64,000 nt of DNA from Campylobacter peloridis LMG 23910 (lineage in GTDB: Bacteria > Campylobacterota > Campylobacteria > Campylobacterales > Campylobacteraceae), in assembly GCF_000816785.1 (NCBI RefSeq), contig NZ_CP007766.1, forward strand, positions 992,001-1,056,000, read 5' to 3'. Position 1 is the first letter of the stretch, and each line of letters begins with the position of its first letter. Below, in pieces: positions 45,669 through 56,196 of the stretch. Under the pieces are notes generated by a model, which was not told where the DNA came from, did not search any database, and saw only the letters and a program-made list of their open reading frames with translations. The translations under genes and the position numbers were made by a program.

Positions 45669-46986
45669 CTATTTTTTCATCTTCTTTTTGATTTTCAAGC
45701 TTTGCAATAACTTGCGTAGTTTGCTCATCTAACTCTTTACTTTCTTCTTTAAATTCTTGCATTAAAGAAATTTTCTCATCTATGCTCTTTTCTTCTTCAT
45801 AAGCTTCTTTAAAAGTATGCATACCCTCTATAATACTTGCTCTAAAGCCCTCAAAAAGTTTAGCTTGATTTTCTAACATAAGATTTTGATATTTTTCTAT
45901 ATTATTTGAAAAATTCTCAATTTTATCATCAAGCAAATTTACACTTTTATCTAAATGAGTAATTTTATTTGAACTAATATCTAAAAGTCTGTTATATTGC
46001 TCTGAAATTCTAAGTGTAAGATCTTTTACATTAGAATTTAACATATTTACCGCATTTGCAATTTCAGAGTAAATTTTAACTATATCTTTTTGTTCTCTTT
46101 GAGTTTTAGACAAATCACTCATAGTTTGTTTTACATGTTCGCTACTAAGTTTTACAGCTTTTTCTTCAGCATTAACAAGTTCTTGAAATACTTTAAATTT
46201 TCTATCTATAGTGTTATCTAATTCTTTAAAAAATTCTTCATTACTAACATGTTCAAAAATTGTTCCTATTTTTTCAAAATGCTTTAGACTTTCTTGAAGG
46301 TATTTTCTATCAATTTCTTCTTTGGACCAAAAAAAATCACTTGTTGCATTTTTTTGACGATTTAATAATTTTTGAAATTTGCTATTACCATATTTTTCAA
46401 AAAAAATCCACCAAAGTGCTAAGAAAATTCCATAAATAGAAACATAAAAAGCCGTTCCTACTCCATTTAATAAAACTGAAATTTCTTGCTCTAATCCTGC
46501 TGTGTCACTAGAATTAAAATTTGGCATAGACATAGCTATACTTATAAAAGTTCCTAAAATTCCAAGCATAGGAAAAATAGCAGCTCCTACTGAAGCAAAA
46601 TTTTCATTCCTTAAATCTTTAACATAAGCATAAGCAAATTCATCAAAACTAGCATTGGATTTAGTTTCCTTACCTATAGCTAAAAAATGTCTCATAATAT
46701 AGCGTTTTAATACAAGTTTAAATTCATCTTTTTGTTGTTCAAAAATACTAGAAGCATAATCAGCACTATGTCTTGCAAAAATCAAAGCTATTAAATAAAT
46801 CACTCCTATCATAACAACACTATGCAATTCAACCTTAAAATCTATTTTGCCAAAATACCCTAAAATTACAAAAATATATAATAAAGTCGGAATAAAAATA
46901 ATCTTAAAATAAGCAATAATCCCCGTGCTGCCTTTTCCCTCAGGCAATACAAGATCAGAAAAATCATCTGTTGTTTTAACTTCCAT
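45655..46986 (-). CDS. MotA/TolQ/ExbB-like proton channel protein with long coiled-coil tail
   Basis: The 443-aa protein has two N-terminal helices (about 27-45 and 57-72) and the MotA/TolQ core FPMLGILGTFISIAMSM plus LNGVGTAFYVSIYGIF (about 135-205). A cytoplasmic tail of about 230 residues with coiled-coil pattern follows. The layout (channel plus long tail, followed by an OmpA-domain partner) is like ZorA/ZorB of Zorya defence and other MotAB-like pairs, but no zorC, zorD or zorE follows, so a housekeeping envelope role is likelier. AAAGG is near the ATG. Confidence 0.85.
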   Translation of the reverse strand: MEVKTTDDFSDLVLPEGKGSTGIIAYFKIIFIPTLLYIFVILGYFGKIDFKVELHSVVMIGVIYLIALIFARHSADYASSIFEQQKDEFKLVLKRYIMRHFLAIGKETKSNASFDEFAYAYVKDLRNENFASVGAAIFPMLGILGTFISIAMSMPNFNSSDTAGLEQEISVLLNGVGTAFYVSIYGIFLALWWIFFEKYGNSKFQKLLNRQKNATSDFFWSKEEIDRKYLQESLKHFEKIGTIFEHVSNEEFFKELDNTIDRKFKVFQELVNAEEKAVKLSSEHVKQTMSDLSKTQREQKDIVKIYSEIANAVNMLNSNVKDLTLRISEQYNRLLDISSNKITHLDKSVNLLDDKIENFSNNIEKYQNLMLENQAKLFEGFRASIIEGMHTFKEAYEEEKSIDEKISLMQEFKEESKELDEQTTQVIAKLENQKEDEKIDDKK

Positions 46987-47041
46987 TTTATAAACCTTTG
47001 TTAATTTTGCTCTAAAAATTTAAAATCTTCACAGAAAAATT

Positions 47042-47066
47042 AACTAAGAGCTTACAACTCTTAGTT
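47042..47066 (-). terminator. Terminator of the peb4-fba transcript
   Basis: On the minus strand AACTAAGAG pairs perfectly with CTCTTAGTT over a seven-base loop, followed by AATTTTT. The stem contains the fba stop codon. Confidence 0.8.
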
Positions 47067-48125
47067 TCTATCTATACAATTTAAGTCGCTAAATGCACAT
47101 TCTAAACGCTTAATCATACTCTCTTCGCCCGCTCTAAGCCATACTCTAGGATCGTAGTATTTTTTATTTGGTTTATCATCACCTTCTGGATTGCCAATTT
47201 GACCTTGCAAATAAGCTTTATTTTTAAGCTCATACTCTCTAACACCATCCCAAAAAGCCCATTGTGTATCTGTATCAATATTCATCTTAATCACGCCATA
47301 GCTAAGTGCTGCTTTAATATCTTCTATATCACTACCGCTACCACCATGAAAAACAAAATTAATAGGTTTTTCTTCACTAAGATTGAATTTTTCTTTTACA
47401 TAATTTTGAGAATTTTTAAGAATTTCTGGTCTTAAAACTACATTTCCTGGTTTATAAACCCCATGAACATTCCCAAAACTAGCTGCGATTGAAAATCTAT
47501 CACTAATCTTAGATAATCTTTCATAAGCTAAAGCTACATCTTCAGGCTGAGTGTATAATTTTGCATTGTCGATATTGGTATTATCTACCCCATCTTCTTC
47601 TCCACCTGTGCAACCAAGTTCTAATTCTAAAGAGATTCCAAGCTCAGACATTTGTTTTAAATAATTTTCACAAGTGTTTAGATTGCTTTCTAAATCCTCT
47701 TCACTTAAATCAATCATATGAGAACTAAACAAAGGCTTACCTGTTTCTTTTTTAAACTCAATATTTGCTTCAAGCAATGCATCAATCCAAGGAAGTAATT
47801 TTCTAGCAGCATGATCTGTGTGTAAAATCACCGGAACTCCATAAGCTTTAGCCATTAAATGCACATGTTTAGCACCACTTATTGCGCCAAATACATCAGC
47901 TTTTGGGCAAGCTTTTCCTGCTACAAATTTAGCTCCTCCATTTGAAAATTGGATAATTACAGGAGAATTAACTTTTTTAGCGCTTTCTAAAACAGCATTT
48001 ATAGAATTTGTCCCCACGACATTTACCGCAGGGATAGCAAAACCTTCTTTTTTTGCATGATTATAAACAATATTTAGATCATCGCCACTTAATACGCCTG
48101 GTTTAACAAGATCTAAAATACCCAT
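47061..48125 (-). CDS. fba: Fructose-bisphosphate aldolase, class II
   Basis: Zinc-dependent aldolase of gluconeogenesis/glycolysis; in Campylobacter it works mainly in gluconeogenesis. The 354 aa fit the class IIA length and show the zinc/active-site blocks VILHTDHAARKLLPW (about 100-115), LELELGCTGGEEDG (about 172) and INFVFHGGSGSDIED (about 260). It starts on the last base of the peb4 stop (TAATG), so translation is coupled. Confidence 0.97.
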   Translation of the reverse strand: MGILDLVKPGVLSGDDLNIVYNHAKKEGFAIPAVNVVGTNSINAVLESAKKVNSPVIIQFSNGGAKFVAGKACPKADVFGAISGAKHVHLMAKAYGVPVILHTDHAARKLLPWIDALLEANIEFKKETGKPLFSSHMIDLSEEDLESNLNTCENYLKQMSELGISLELELGCTGGEEDGVDNTNIDNAKLYTQPEDVALAYERLSKISDRFSIAASFGNVHGVYKPGNVVLRPEILKNSQNYVKEKFNLSEEKPINFVFHGGSGSDIEDIKAALSYGVIKMNIDTDTQWAFWDGVREYELKNKAYLQGQIGNPEGDDKPNKKYYDPRVWLRAGEESMIKRLECAFSDLNCIDRN

Positions 48126-48940
48126 TATTTGTATTCCACTTTTGCTTTTTTATGTAGTTCTTCTGCTTTTTTATTTAAAAGCTCTTTAAATTCTTCCATT
48201 TTCATATTATTTTCGATACCTGCTTTTACTTCATTAAAACTCATAGTGCTTTTTGCTCTAGCATCTTCTTTTAAGATGATATGGTATCCAAAATCACTTT
48301 TAATAGGAGTTTTAGAAATAGTTCCTTTTTTCATAGAAAAAGCTGCATCAGCAAATGGCTTTACCATAGTTGATTCAGCAAACCAACCAAGCTCGCCACC
48401 TTGAGCTGAAGAGCCTTTGTCGATTGATTTTTCTTTTGCAAGTTGGGCAAATTTATCTGTTAAAGCTTTTCCGCTTAATTTGTTAAGTTGAGAAATAATA
48501 TCTTTAGCTTCTTTTTCATCAGTTACTAAGATATGTCTAGCTTTTACTTGAGCTGGCTTAACAAATTGTGCTTTATTATCATCATAGTATTTTTTAGCTT
48601 TTGTTTCATTAGTTTTAATAGAATCAAAAATTTTCTTTTGATAAATATTTACTAAAATAGCTTCTTTAGCACGCTCTAATTCTTCTTTATATAAAGGATC
48701 ATTTTCTATTTTTTGAGCTTTAGCATCCTTTAATACAAGTTGTTGAACGATATATTGATCAATAACAGCCTTTTTTTGATCAGCTGGTAAATCAGTAATT
48801 TTAGCACCTCTTAACATAGGAGCAAAAAATTCATTCACCTGAGTATCGGTGATGTTTTGTCCATCAAGAGTTGCAACCACTGCAGCATTTAAACTTAAAC
48901 CTGTTAATAAAGCCGCAGCAACTAAAGAAATTTTTTTCAT
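48125..48940 (-). CDS. peb4: Periplasmic peptidyl-prolyl isomerase/chaperone PEB4 (Cbf2)
   Basis: SurA-like chaperone that assists outer-membrane proteins, an immunogenic major antigen in Campylobacter. The 271-aa protein has a signal peptide cut near LNAAVVA (about 20), an N-terminal helical chaperone part, the parvulin domain with [14 protein letters not shown] (about 132-146), GGELGWF near 183 and [11 protein letters not shown] near 218, and a lysine-rich C-terminal helix. It starts a two-gene unit with fba from a clear promoter. Confidence 0.96.
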   Translation of the reverse strand: MKKISLVAAALLTGLSLNAAVVATLDGQNITDTQVNEFFAPMLRGAKITDLPADQKKAVIDQYIVQQLVLKDAKAQKIENDPLYKEELERAKEAILVNIYQKKIFDSIKTNETKAKKYYDDNKAQFVKPAQVKARHILVTDEKEAKDIISQLNKLSGKALTDKFAQLAKEKSIDKGSSAQGGELGWFAESTMVKPFADAAFSMKKGTISKTPIKSDFGYHIILKEDARAKSTMSFNEVKAGIENNMKMEEFKELLNKKAEELHKKAKVEYK

Positions 48941-48972
48941 TGTTTATCCTTTAAAATAGTTTTGTTAATTTT

Positions 48973-48978
48973 ATTATA
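48973..48978 (-). promoter_or_regulatory. -10 element of peb4-fba
   Basis: TATAAT on the minus strand (context TTTAGATATAAT), 33 bases before the peb4 ATG, in the gap to the divergent nth gene. Confidence 0.6.
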
Positions 48979-49018
48979 TCTAAACTTTATTTAAAGCCGA
49001 TTAACATACAATAAGTTT

Positions 49019-49642
49019 ATGAAAAGAAATTTAGAAATTAAAAAATTATTTTTAGAGCATTTTGGACAAGCAAAGACAGAATTAGTTTTTACTAATGCCT
49101 ATGAACTTATAGTTTGTGTTATGCTTTCAGCTCAATGCACCGATAAAAGAGTAAACCTCATAACTCCTGCTTTATTTAAAGCTTATCCTAGTGTGCAAGA
49201 TTTGGCCAAAGCAAATTTATCAAGCTTAAAACTTTTGATTAATTCTTGCTCTTTTTATAATAATAAAGCTCAAAATTTAATCAAAATGGCTCAAGCAGTA
49301 TGCGAACGATTTAATGGTGAAATTCCCATGAATGAACAAGATTTAAAAACTCTAGCAGGAGTAGGACAAAAAACCGCACATGTAGTGATGATAGAATGGT
49401 GCGGGGCTAATTGCATGGCTGTAGATACGCATGTATTTAGAGTTTCTCATAGACTCAATCTTAGCAAAGCAAAAACTCCCGAAGAAACTGAAAAAGATTT
49501 AACTAAAATTTTTAAAGATAATCTTAACTATCTTCATCAAGCCATGGTTCTTTTTGGACGCTACACATGCAAAGCTAAAAATCCTTTATGTAAAGAGTGT
49601 TTTTTAAATTATTTATGTAAAAGTAAGGATAAAAAAGATTAA
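49019..49642 (+). CDS. nth: Endonuclease III (Nth)
   Basis: DNA glycosylase/AP lyase removing oxidised pyrimidines. The 207 aa have MLSAQCTDKRVN near 38, the helix-hairpin-helix LAGVGQKTAHVV with catalytic Lys at about 118, the catalytic Asp in AVDTHVFRV (about 136), and a C-terminal 4Fe-4S site with spacing CX6CX2CX5C. It stands alone and is divergent from peb4. Confidence 0.97.
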   Translation: MKRNLEIKKLFLEHFGQAKTELVFTNAYELIVCVMLSAQCTDKRVNLITPALFKAYPSVQDLAKANLSSLKLLINSCSFYNNKAQNLIKMAQAVCERFNGEIPMNEQDLKTLAGVGQKTAHVVMIEWCGANCMAVDTHVFRVSHRLNLSKAKTPEETEKDLTKIFKDNLNYLHQAMVLFGRYTCKAKNPLCKECFLNYLCKSKDKKD

Positions 49643-49669
49643 ATCTAGCACTAAAAATTAGTGCTAGAT
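49643..49669. terminator. Perfect bidirectional terminator between nth and gltS
   Basis: ATCTAGCACTAA pairs with TTAGTGCTAGAT: 12 pairs around a loop of AAA, right after the nth stop. On the minus strand a TTAATCTTTTTT tail follows, so it serves gltS well; on the plus strand GATTTTA follows. Confidence 0.85.
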
Positions 49670-49673
49670 GATT

Positions 49674-50882
49674 TTAATGGAAGAAAGGTAAATATAAAAA
49701 AGCATTAATCACTAAAGCATTTACTATATCTATAAAAAATGCTCCAACTAAAGGAACTATAATAAATGCCATATGGCTCATTCCATAATGATTTGTAACA
49801 GTTTGCATATTTACCATAGCAGTAGGAGTTGCCCCTAAACCAAAACCACAATGTCCAGCTGCTAAAACCGCTGCATCATAGTCTTTTCCACACACTCTAA
49901 AAGTAACAAATATAGCATAAGCAGCCATCATAGCAACTTGAACTACTAAAATTACTAGCATTGGTAAAGCTAAAGTTACTAAATCCCAAAGATTGATAGT
50001 CATTAAAGCTAAAGCTAAGAATAAAGATAAACTTACATTACCTAAAACTGAAACTTCTCTATCAAATACATGGTGTATTTTTGTAGCTGATAAAACATTT
50101 CTTAAAATTACCCCTACAAAAAGACAATACACAAAAGTTGGCAAAGTAAAACCTGTATTTGTTTTTATATAGCTAGATAAAGCACTACCTATTAGTAAAC
50201 ATAAAGCAATTAACGCTAAAGACTCTATAAAAGATGATGGCGTGATTAATCTTTCTTTTTCTGGAGATTGGAAATTTAAAATCGCATCTTTATCATCATT
50301 TTGTTTTGGAACTACTAGCTTATATTTATTTACTAAGTATCTTGCCACTGGTCCACCTATAATACCACCTGAAATAAGTCCAAAAGTAGCACAAGCAATA
50401 GCAACTGTCGTTGCACTTGAATATAAATAAGGCTCTTTTATAAATTCTGCTGCCCAAGCTGCACCTGTTCCATGACCGCCACTCATTGTAACAGAACCTG
50501 CGATAAGTCCCATTAGTGGATTTTGTCCCATAGCACTTGCCACACCTATACCAACTATATTTTGTGCAAAAAGCAAGCCTACAACAACAACTAAAAATAT
50601 TGCTAATTTTCTACCACCTTTTTTTAGTGAAGCAAAATCAGCTAATAAACCTATACTTGAAAAAAATGCTAGCATTAAAGGATCTTTCATAGATTCATCA
50701 AATTTGATATTTAATGAAAAAGCACTATGTAAAATTAAAAGAATAATAGCAGCAATACCGCCACCTACCACTGGCTCAGGAATGTTATAATCGCGTAAAA
50801 ATTTTACTCTTTTTATAACAAACACACCTAGCAATAATACTGCAACCATAACAACTAATGTTGCATAAAAATCAAATTTCAT
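49674..50882 (-). CDS. gltS: Sodium/glutamate symporter GltS
   Basis: Na+-driven glutamate importer. The 402-aa protein has about ten or more helices, with the two GltS re-entrant signatures: GLIAGSVTMSGGHGTGAAWA (about 140) and AAGHCGFGLGATPTAMVNM (about 340). Na+-coupled amino acid uptake suits Campylobacter, which grows on amino acids. A single-gene unit with AAGGAG before the ATG. Confidence 0.94.
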   Translation of the reverse strand: MKFDFYATLVVMVAVLLLGVFVIKRVKFLRDYNIPEPVVGGGIAAIILLILHSAFSLNIKFDESMKDPLMLAFFSSIGLLADFASLKKGGRKLAIFLVVVVGLLFAQNIVGIGVASAMGQNPLMGLIAGSVTMSGGHGTGAAWAAEFIKEPYLYSSATTVAIACATFGLISGGIIGGPVARYLVNKYKLVVPKQNDDKDAILNFQSPEKERLITPSSFIESLALIALCLLIGSALSSYIKTNTGFTLPTFVYCLFVGVILRNVLSATKIHHVFDREVSVLGNVSLSLFLALALMTINLWDLVTLALPMLVILVVQVAMMAAYAIFVTFRVCGKDYDAAVLAAGHCGFGLGATPTAMVNMQTVTNHYGMSHMAFIIVPLVGAFFIDIVNALVINAFLYLPFFH

Positions 50883-50993
50883 ATATCTCCTTTGTTAGAT
50901 TTATTAAAGCATTTTAAAATAAAAAGCCTTTAAAGAAAGAAATTCTACACATATAGCCTTAGTTTTTATTACCAAATGAAACACTTTTTAGGT

Positions 50994-52334
50994 TCACTTA
51001 GAAATCAAGACGATGCTATGATATAAATTTGAATTTTTAAGCCATGCTAATTTAGCTCTTTTTAATTCTTGCAAAGAATTAATCAATAAAGCATCCGCAT
51101 CAAGATAATCTTTCAACTCGCTGCGTCCTAGTTCGTATTTTTCTAGATAAAGCTGTGTAATTTTTGCTTGATTAGTATTGATTTCTTTTACTAAATTTAA
51201 CAATGAAGCATAATATTTGTCATTTTCGTAACATAGTTTAAATTCATGTATAGTTTTTTCTAAAGCATCTTTGTATTCTATAAGTTTTGCTGTATAAGCA
51301 AGTTCTGAAATTTTTACATTTTGCTTTACTCTATAAAAATCTAAAAAAGGTAAATCTATAACAACATTTCCTCCTAAAATTAAAAATTTAAAACTCTCAT
51401 TTATATTTTCATCATTTCCATCTATCTTGCCAAGTATTTTAATACTTGGTAAGATACTTTTTTCCATACTAGAATAATCCTTGTATGAAGATTTTAACTG
51501 ATTAAGTTTTGCTTGAATTTGTGGAGTATAGGCTAACATTTTTAAATCAATATCAAAATCATTTTTTATCAAAGTAAAGTCATCTAAACTATAATGAAGC
51601 ATTTTATCAATTAATGCGGTGTTTTTTCCTCCTAATAAATCTTTTAAATTTTTATAAATTTCTTCTTTATTTTGAAGATTGCTAATAATATTTTGCTTAG
51701 TATTTAATAGTGATTTTTTAATATTTAAAAGATCAATATATTCTGCTTTGCCATAATCTAACTTAGCAGTATATATTTCTAGCATTTGCTCAAGATTTTT
51801 AAGATGATTATTGAGTAAAATATCTACATCATTAAAATAAATAAGCTCAAAAATAGAATTAATAGCAATATTAACAACATCAAGTTTTAGTTTTTGTAAT
51901 TCATACTCGCTAGCCTTAGCTAAAAACATAGAAGAAGAAATTTGATCTGAAATTTTACCATATATATCAAGCTCATAATTTAACATAATTCCATTAGAAA
52001 AATCATGATTACTTAAACCACTATTTAAATTTTTTCGTATATTAGCTCCTAAATTTCCACTTAGTGTTGGGTAAAAATCTAATTTTAAAAGTTTATATTT
52101 TGACAAAGAACTTAAAAGATTTATTCTAGCTAAATTAATATCTTTATTATTATCTATAATAGCTTGTAATAAATAATTTAATTCTTTGTTGTTATATTTT
52201 TCCCACCAAGGCTTACTTGCATTAAATTCTTCAAATTTTTCATTTTGAATTTTTTCTTGATTAATTTGTTCTAGTTTAACCCCAACACAAGCATTAAAAA
52301 ATAAAATAAAAAAAACTAATAAAAATATTCTCAT
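50994..52334 (-). CDS. TolC-family outer-membrane efflux lipoprotein
   Basis: Outer-membrane channel of a MacAB-type pump. The 446-aa protein has a lipoprotein signal FFILFFNAC (cysteine near 16) and then two TolC-type repeats, with PWWEKYNNKELNYLLQ near 40 typical of NodT-type factors. I start at ATG 52334, just after the macB stop, with AAAGGAA upstream; an earlier in-frame start would lie inside macB. Last gene of macA-macB-tolC. Confidence 0.9.
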   Translation of the reverse strand: MRIFLLVFFILFFNACVGVKLEQINQEKIQNEKFEEFNASKPWWEKYNNKELNYLLQAIIDNNKDINLARINLLSSLSKYKLLKLDFYPTLSGNLGANIRKNLNSGLSNHDFSNGIMLNYELDIYGKISDQISSSMFLAKASEYELQKLKLDVVNIAINSIFELIYFNDVDILLNNHLKNLEQMLEIYTAKLDYGKAEYIDLLNIKKSLLNTKQNIISNLQNKEEIYKNLKDLLGGKNTALIDKMLHYSLDDFTLIKNDFDIDLKMLAYTPQIQAKLNQLKSSYKDYSSMEKSILPSIKILGKIDGNDENINESFKFLILGGNVVIDLPFLDFYRVKQNVKISELAYTAKLIEYKDALEKTIHEFKLCYENDKYYASLLNLVKEINTNQAKITQLYLEKYELGRSELKDYLDADALLINSLQELKRAKLAWLKNSNLYHSIVLISK

Positions 52335-52335
52335 A

Positions 52336-54267
52336 TTATTCCTTTGATAAAGCATTGATAGGGTTTAAATTGGCTGCGTTTTTTGCAGGAAAAAAGCCAA
52401 AAATAAGGCCGATTAAAACCGAACTTAAAAGTCCTAAAAATACCGAATTTAAAGAAAGTATCATGGTAAAGCCTATATTTAAAGAATTAAACACTTCAAT
52501 AATCACAAAAGAAAGCATTACCCCAAAAAGTGCTCCAAAAGAACAGATTAAAACCGCTTCTATTAAAAACTGCATTAAAATATCTTCTTTTCTAGCCCCA
52601 ATAGCCATTCTAACGCCAATTTCTCTTGTTCTTTCACTCACTGAAACTAACATAATATTCATAACCCCTATGCCCCCAACTATCAAAGAAACCACCGCAA
52701 TAGATGAGATAAGCAAGGTTAGTGTGGCAGTGTTTTCTTCTATGGCGTTTTTAATGGCGTCTGAATTTATAGTAAAAAAGTCTTTTTGTCCGCGTTTGAT
52801 TTCTAAAATTTTTACCATAGCTTCTTCGGCTAAAGCCGGATTTACATCATCTTTTACCTTTGTAACTATGGCTCTTATTTGTTTATCACCGGTTATTTTA
52901 TTCATCAAGGTAGTATAAGGGGTGTAAATTTTTATGGTGTTTTCATCAGCCCTAAAGCCTTTATTATCCCTTTCTTTTTTTAAAACTCCGACTATAGTTA
53001 AGGGTTGTTTGTTAAAAATTATACTTTTGCCTAAAACATTTGCCGCACTCATATTATCAAATAAAATTCGCAAAGCATTTTCATCGATAATGCAAATATT
53101 GGTATTTTCTTTTATATCTTCATTATTGATAAACCTGCCTGCTGTATTTACAAGCCCTCTAAGCCTTAAATGGTTTGGCCCTACTCCATAAATTCTAGCC
53201 TGCAAAGAATTGTTTTTATAAGTTACAACGCCTATTTTACCAACATCAGCTTCTACTGCTTCTAAATAAGACAAAGAACTTAAGGTTTTTAAATCGCTTA
53301 AATTAAGCCTTGTTCTGCCTGATCTTATATCGCCTAAGCCCCTTCCAGAAACTACTTCTATGGTATTGGTTCCAATGGAGCTTATGGAAGCTAATATGCT
53401 TTGTTGGGCTCCAAGTCCTAAAGCCACCACACAAACTACAGAAGCTATACCTATAATAATACCAAGCATAGTAAGCAAAGAACGCAATTTATGCGCGATG
53501 ATAGAAGAAAGCGACATAGTAAAGCTTTCAAAAATTTGGTTTTTTAAAAGATTGAAATTTTTTCTTTCTTTTGGCATGGTTTTTGAATTTGGGGTTTGTA
53601 AGGTGCTAGCTTTGCTATCGCTTATGATAATGCCATCTTTAATTTCTATGATTCTTTTAGCTTTGGCTGCTATTTCTTTATCGTGTGTTACTAAGACTAT
53701 GGTATGGCCTTGCTCATTAAGCTTGGTTAAAATTTCTAAAACGATTTTTCCGCTTTTAGAATCAAGCGCACCCGTTGGCTCATCAGCTAAAATAAGCTCC
53801 CCACCATTCATCAAAGCTCTTGCTATAGAAACTCTTTGTTGTTGTCCGCCACTTAATTCATTGGGTTTAGAAAATTCTTTATGATCAAGTTCTAAAAATG
53901 CAAGCAATTCTTTAGCTTTTTGTGAGCGTTCTTGTTTGCTTTTACCTGCATAAACAGCGGGCAAAGCGACATTGTCTTTTGCATTTAATAAGCTTAATAA
54001 ATTATAACGCTGAAAAATAAAGCCGATTTTTTCGCGTCTAAGCCTTGCTTTTTCATCTTTGCTTAAATTTGTAACTTCAAATTCATCTAAAAAATACTTC
54101 CCAGAGCTTGGTTCATCAAGTGTGCCTATGATGTTTAAAAGCGAAGTCTTACCGCTTCCTGATTGGCCTATAATAGCTACAAATTCACCTTTTTGTATGC
54201 TAAGATTTATGTTTTTTAGTATAGGGGTAGCATTAATGCTTTTTTGGATATTTTCTAAATGTATCAT
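52336..54267 (-). CDS. macB: Macrolide/peptide export ABC protein MacB
   Basis: ATP-binding and permease fusion that drives the periplasmic pump mechanically. The 643-aa protein has an N-terminal ATPase with [10 protein letters not shown] (about 34-43), [15 protein letters not shown] (about 138) and [15 protein letters not shown] first membrane helix follows near 275, then a large periplasmic domain, and three helices in the last 120 residues ([21 protein letters not shown] near 545). It overlaps macA by four bases. Confidence 0.95.
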   Translation of the reverse strand: MIHLENIQKSINATPILKNINLSIQKGEFVAIIGQSGSGKTSLLNIIGTLDEPSSGKYFLDEFEVTNLSKDEKARLRREKIGFIFQRYNLLSLLNAKDNVALPAVYAGKSKQERSQKAKELLAFLELDHKEFSKPNELSGGQQQRVSIARALMNGGELILADEPTGALDSKSGKIVLEILTKLNEQGHTIVLVTHDKEIAAKAKRIIEIKDGIIISDSKASTLQTPNSKTMPKERKNFNLLKNQIFESFTMSLSSIIAHKLRSLLTMLGIIIGIASVVCVVALGLGAQQSILASISSIGTNTIEVVSGRGLGDIRSGRTRLNLSDLKTLSSLSYLEAVEADVGKIGVVTYKNNSLQARIYGVGPNHLRLRGLVNTAGRFINNEDIKENTNICIIDENALRILFDNMSAANVLGKSIIFNKQPLTIVGVLKKERDNKGFRADENTIKIYTPYTTLMNKITGDKQIRAIVTKVKDDVNPALAEEAMVKILEIKRGQKDFFTINSDAIKNAIEENTATLTLLISSIAVVSLIVGGIGVMNIMLVSVSERTREIGVRMAIGARKEDILMQFLIEAVLICSFGALFGVMLSFVIIEVFNSLNIGFTMILSLNSVFLGLLSSVLIGLIFGFFPAKNAANLNPINALSKE

Positions 54268-55394
54268 TTTTTGTTTTTACCTAAAATAATCACATCGCCT
54301 TCTTTTAAGCCTTCTATAATTTGAGTATTTAAGCTATCTTTAATACCAAGTTTTACCGGCGTTTTAACGCTGTTTTGTTCTTTTAAAATTTCTACATAAT
54401 ACCCATTTGCATCACTTTTTATAGCCAAAGTTGGTATAACTAAGGTATTATTTTCTGTTTTAATAGCGATTTCATTTTCTGTACTCATACCTATGCGTAA
54501 AAAATTGTTTTCATTTTTAACAAAAACCCTTGCATAATAATACACCGCACTAGCGCTAGTATTAGAGCTTGAATTTAAGTTGGTATTGCTTGTTGCATCG
54601 CTTATGGTAGTATTTGCTGGATCTATACTTGAGATAATAGCTTCATATTTTTTATCAGGCTCGTTTAAAATGCTAAATTTAACTTTTTTACCCACGCTAA
54701 TTTTATTAATATCAGCTTCAGCTATTTGCATACGAATTTCCATCTCGCTTAAATCAGCCAAACGCACTATACTTGGGGTATTTTGGTTGGCATTTACGGT
54801 TTGTCCTTCTTCAACTGCTACATTGATAATCTCACCCTTACTTGGTGCGGTTATTGTTGTATAAGCTAAATCTTTTTGTGCGTTTTTTAAAGAAATTTCA
54901 AGCTGGGTAATTTGTGCTTGTAAATCTGCTACACTTGCTTTTAAACTATAAAAGGTATTTTTTAAATTTTCAAGATTTTCTAAAGAAGCAGCCTTTTTTG
55001 CATAAAGTTTTTGCTCTCTTTCATATTGTTTAGAGGCTATATTTAGCGCTATTTTTTTACTTTCTAAATTCGCTTTGGCACTTTGAAGTTTGGCTTTGGT
55101 TATGTCTAAATCATTTTGTTGTTTGTCTTTGTCAATTTGTGCGATTAAATCACCTTCATTTACATGATCGCCTAAATTTACATAAAGCTTGGTGATTTGT
55201 CCGCTAACTTGTGCGCCCACATCAACCTGACTTTTAGCATAAACTTCGCCAATTGCTTCTATGCTTTGAGTGATATCTTGCCTTTTTACTTCATAAGTTA
55301 GATAATTATATTCTTCTTTGTTAGCAAAAAAGAAAAACCACACCCCCAAAGCTAGTAAAATCAAAAATATAAGCAAATAAATTATTTTTTTCAT
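54264..55394 (-). CDS. macA: Periplasmic adaptor MacA (RND/HlyD family)
   Basis: Membrane-fusion protein joining MacB to the TolC-like channel. The 376 aa have an N-terminal anchor helix (about 4-20), then [25 protein letters not shown], a long alpha-hairpin (about 95-165), a lipoyl/beta-barrel part with [19 protein letters not shown] and a C-terminal proximal domain. I start at ATG 55394 with AAGG upstream; the frame opens earlier but only with TTG. First gene of the operon. Confidence 0.94.
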   Translation of the reverse strand: MKKIIYLLIFLILLALGVWFFFFANKEEYNYLTYEVKRQDITQSIEAIGEVYAKSQVDVGAQVSGQITKLYVNLGDHVNEGDLIAQIDKDKQQNDLDITKAKLQSAKANLESKKIALNIASKQYEREQKLYAKKAASLENLENLKNTFYSLKASVADLQAQITQLEISLKNAQKDLAYTTITAPSKGEIINVAVEEGQTVNANQNTPSIVRLADLSEMEIRMQIAEADINKISVGKKVKFSILNEPDKKYEAIISSIDPANTTISDATSNTNLNSSSNTSASAVYYYARVFVKNENNFLRIGMSTENEIAIKTENNTLVIPTLAIKSDANGYYVEILKEQNSVKTPVKLGIKDSLNTQIIEGLKEGDVIILGKNKK

Positions 55395-55444
55395 TAAATT
55401 ACCTTTTTTAAACAAAATATTAAAACACTTGTATGAAGTAAAAA

Positions 55445-55473
55445 TAAAATTGTAGCAATAAAATACAATTTTA
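55445..55473. promoter_or_regulatory. Perfect inverted repeat, candidate operator between macA and the nitroreductase gene
   Basis: TAAAATTGTA (55445-55454) and TACAATTTTA (55464-55473) are exact reverse complements with nine bases between. The 29-base palindrome lies 50 bases before macA and 48 before the divergent gene, a fitting place for a TetR-type or similar dimeric repressor. As it lacks GC and a U-tail it is not a terminator. Confidence 0.55.
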
Positions 55474-55521
55474 ACAATTTTAAAGCTTATAAAATATAAG
55501 ATATTTAAAAAAGGAGATATT

Positions 55522-56130
55522 ATGCAAGATTATTTAACACTAATGAAAAACAGATCTTCAATTAGATCTTATACTAATGAAAAAATTTCTAAAGAGAATT
55601 TAGAATATATCTTAGAATGTGCTAGATTATCCCCTAGTTCTTTAGGGCTTGAACCTTGGAAATTTTTAGTATTTCAAGATGATAAGCATAAACAAGAAAT
55701 TGCCAAAATAGCTAATAATCAACCCCATGTAGCAAATTGCGCTGCTGTTATTATCATTGTTTCAAGAGTAGATTTTAAAGATTATTTTGAAGAAAAACTT
55801 AAAAAAAGAGGGTTAAATCAAGAAGAACTTACAAAACGCATACAAACTTACAAACCTTTTATAGATAAAATGGATTTAGAACAAAGTTTTGCTTATGCTA
55901 AAGAACAAAGCTATATTGCTCTTACTAACATTATCAACGCTGCTTTTAGTTTAAATTTAGGCTCTTGCACTATAGGAGGTTTTGATAAAGATAAAATTAA
56001 TCAATACCTTAATCTAAACACCAACAAAGAAAGAGTATCTTTACTTGTAACTTTAGGGCATACTAAAACAACTACACATGTAGAAAAAATGCGTTTTAAT
56101 TTTGATGAAATTGTAGAATTTAAAGACTAA
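55522..56130 (+). CDS. NAD(P)H-dependent nitroreductase family flavoprotein
   Basis: FMN enzyme of the NfsB/FRase I-like group, 202 aa. RSSIRSYTNEKIS (about 11-23) contributes FMN phosphate contacts, then LSPSSLGLEPWKFLVF near 37, and the C-terminal NLGSCTIGGFDKDKI near 150 and LVTLGHTKTTTH. It probably reduces quinones or nitro compounds. AAGGAG precedes the ATG; divergent from macA across a palindrome. Confidence 0.9.
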   Translation: MQDYLTLMKNRSSIRSYTNEKISKENLEYILECARLSPSSLGLEPWKFLVFQDDKHKQEIAKIANNQPHVANCAAVIIIVSRVDFKDYFEEKLKKRGLNQEELTKRIQTYKPFIDKMDLEQSFAYAKEQSYIALTNIINAAFSLNLGSCTIGGFDKDKINQYLNLNTNKERVSLLVTLGHTKTTTHVEKMRFNFDEIVEFKD

Positions 56131-56136
56131 AAACAT

Positions 56137-56194
56137 AAAACTCTGTTTAATTTTTTTATAATAAAATATTATTTTTAAATTTAAACGGAGTTTT
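56137..56194 (+). promoter_or_regulatory. Inverted repeat around the promoter and ribosome site of the Aas-like gene
   Basis: AAAACTCTGTTTAA (56137-56150) and TTAAACGGAGTTTT (56181-56194) are complementary over 14 positions, one as a G-U pair. A TATAAT at 56157-56162 lies between the arms and the right arm contains the GGAG ribosome site. Readthrough RNA would hide the ribosome site; RNA started inside would not. Confidence 0.5.
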
Positions 56195-56196
56195 TA

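Noticed and set aside
45655-46986. Zorya defence system
   Set aside because: Only ZorA/B-like parts are present; no zorC, zorD or zorE follows, and the neighbours are metabolic genes. Kept as a MotA/OmpA pair.
52355-53884. Long open frames on the plus strand opposite macB
   Set aside because: They lie wholly antisense to a gene with intact ABC motifs, have no ribosome site or known domain, and are shadows of its codon pattern.
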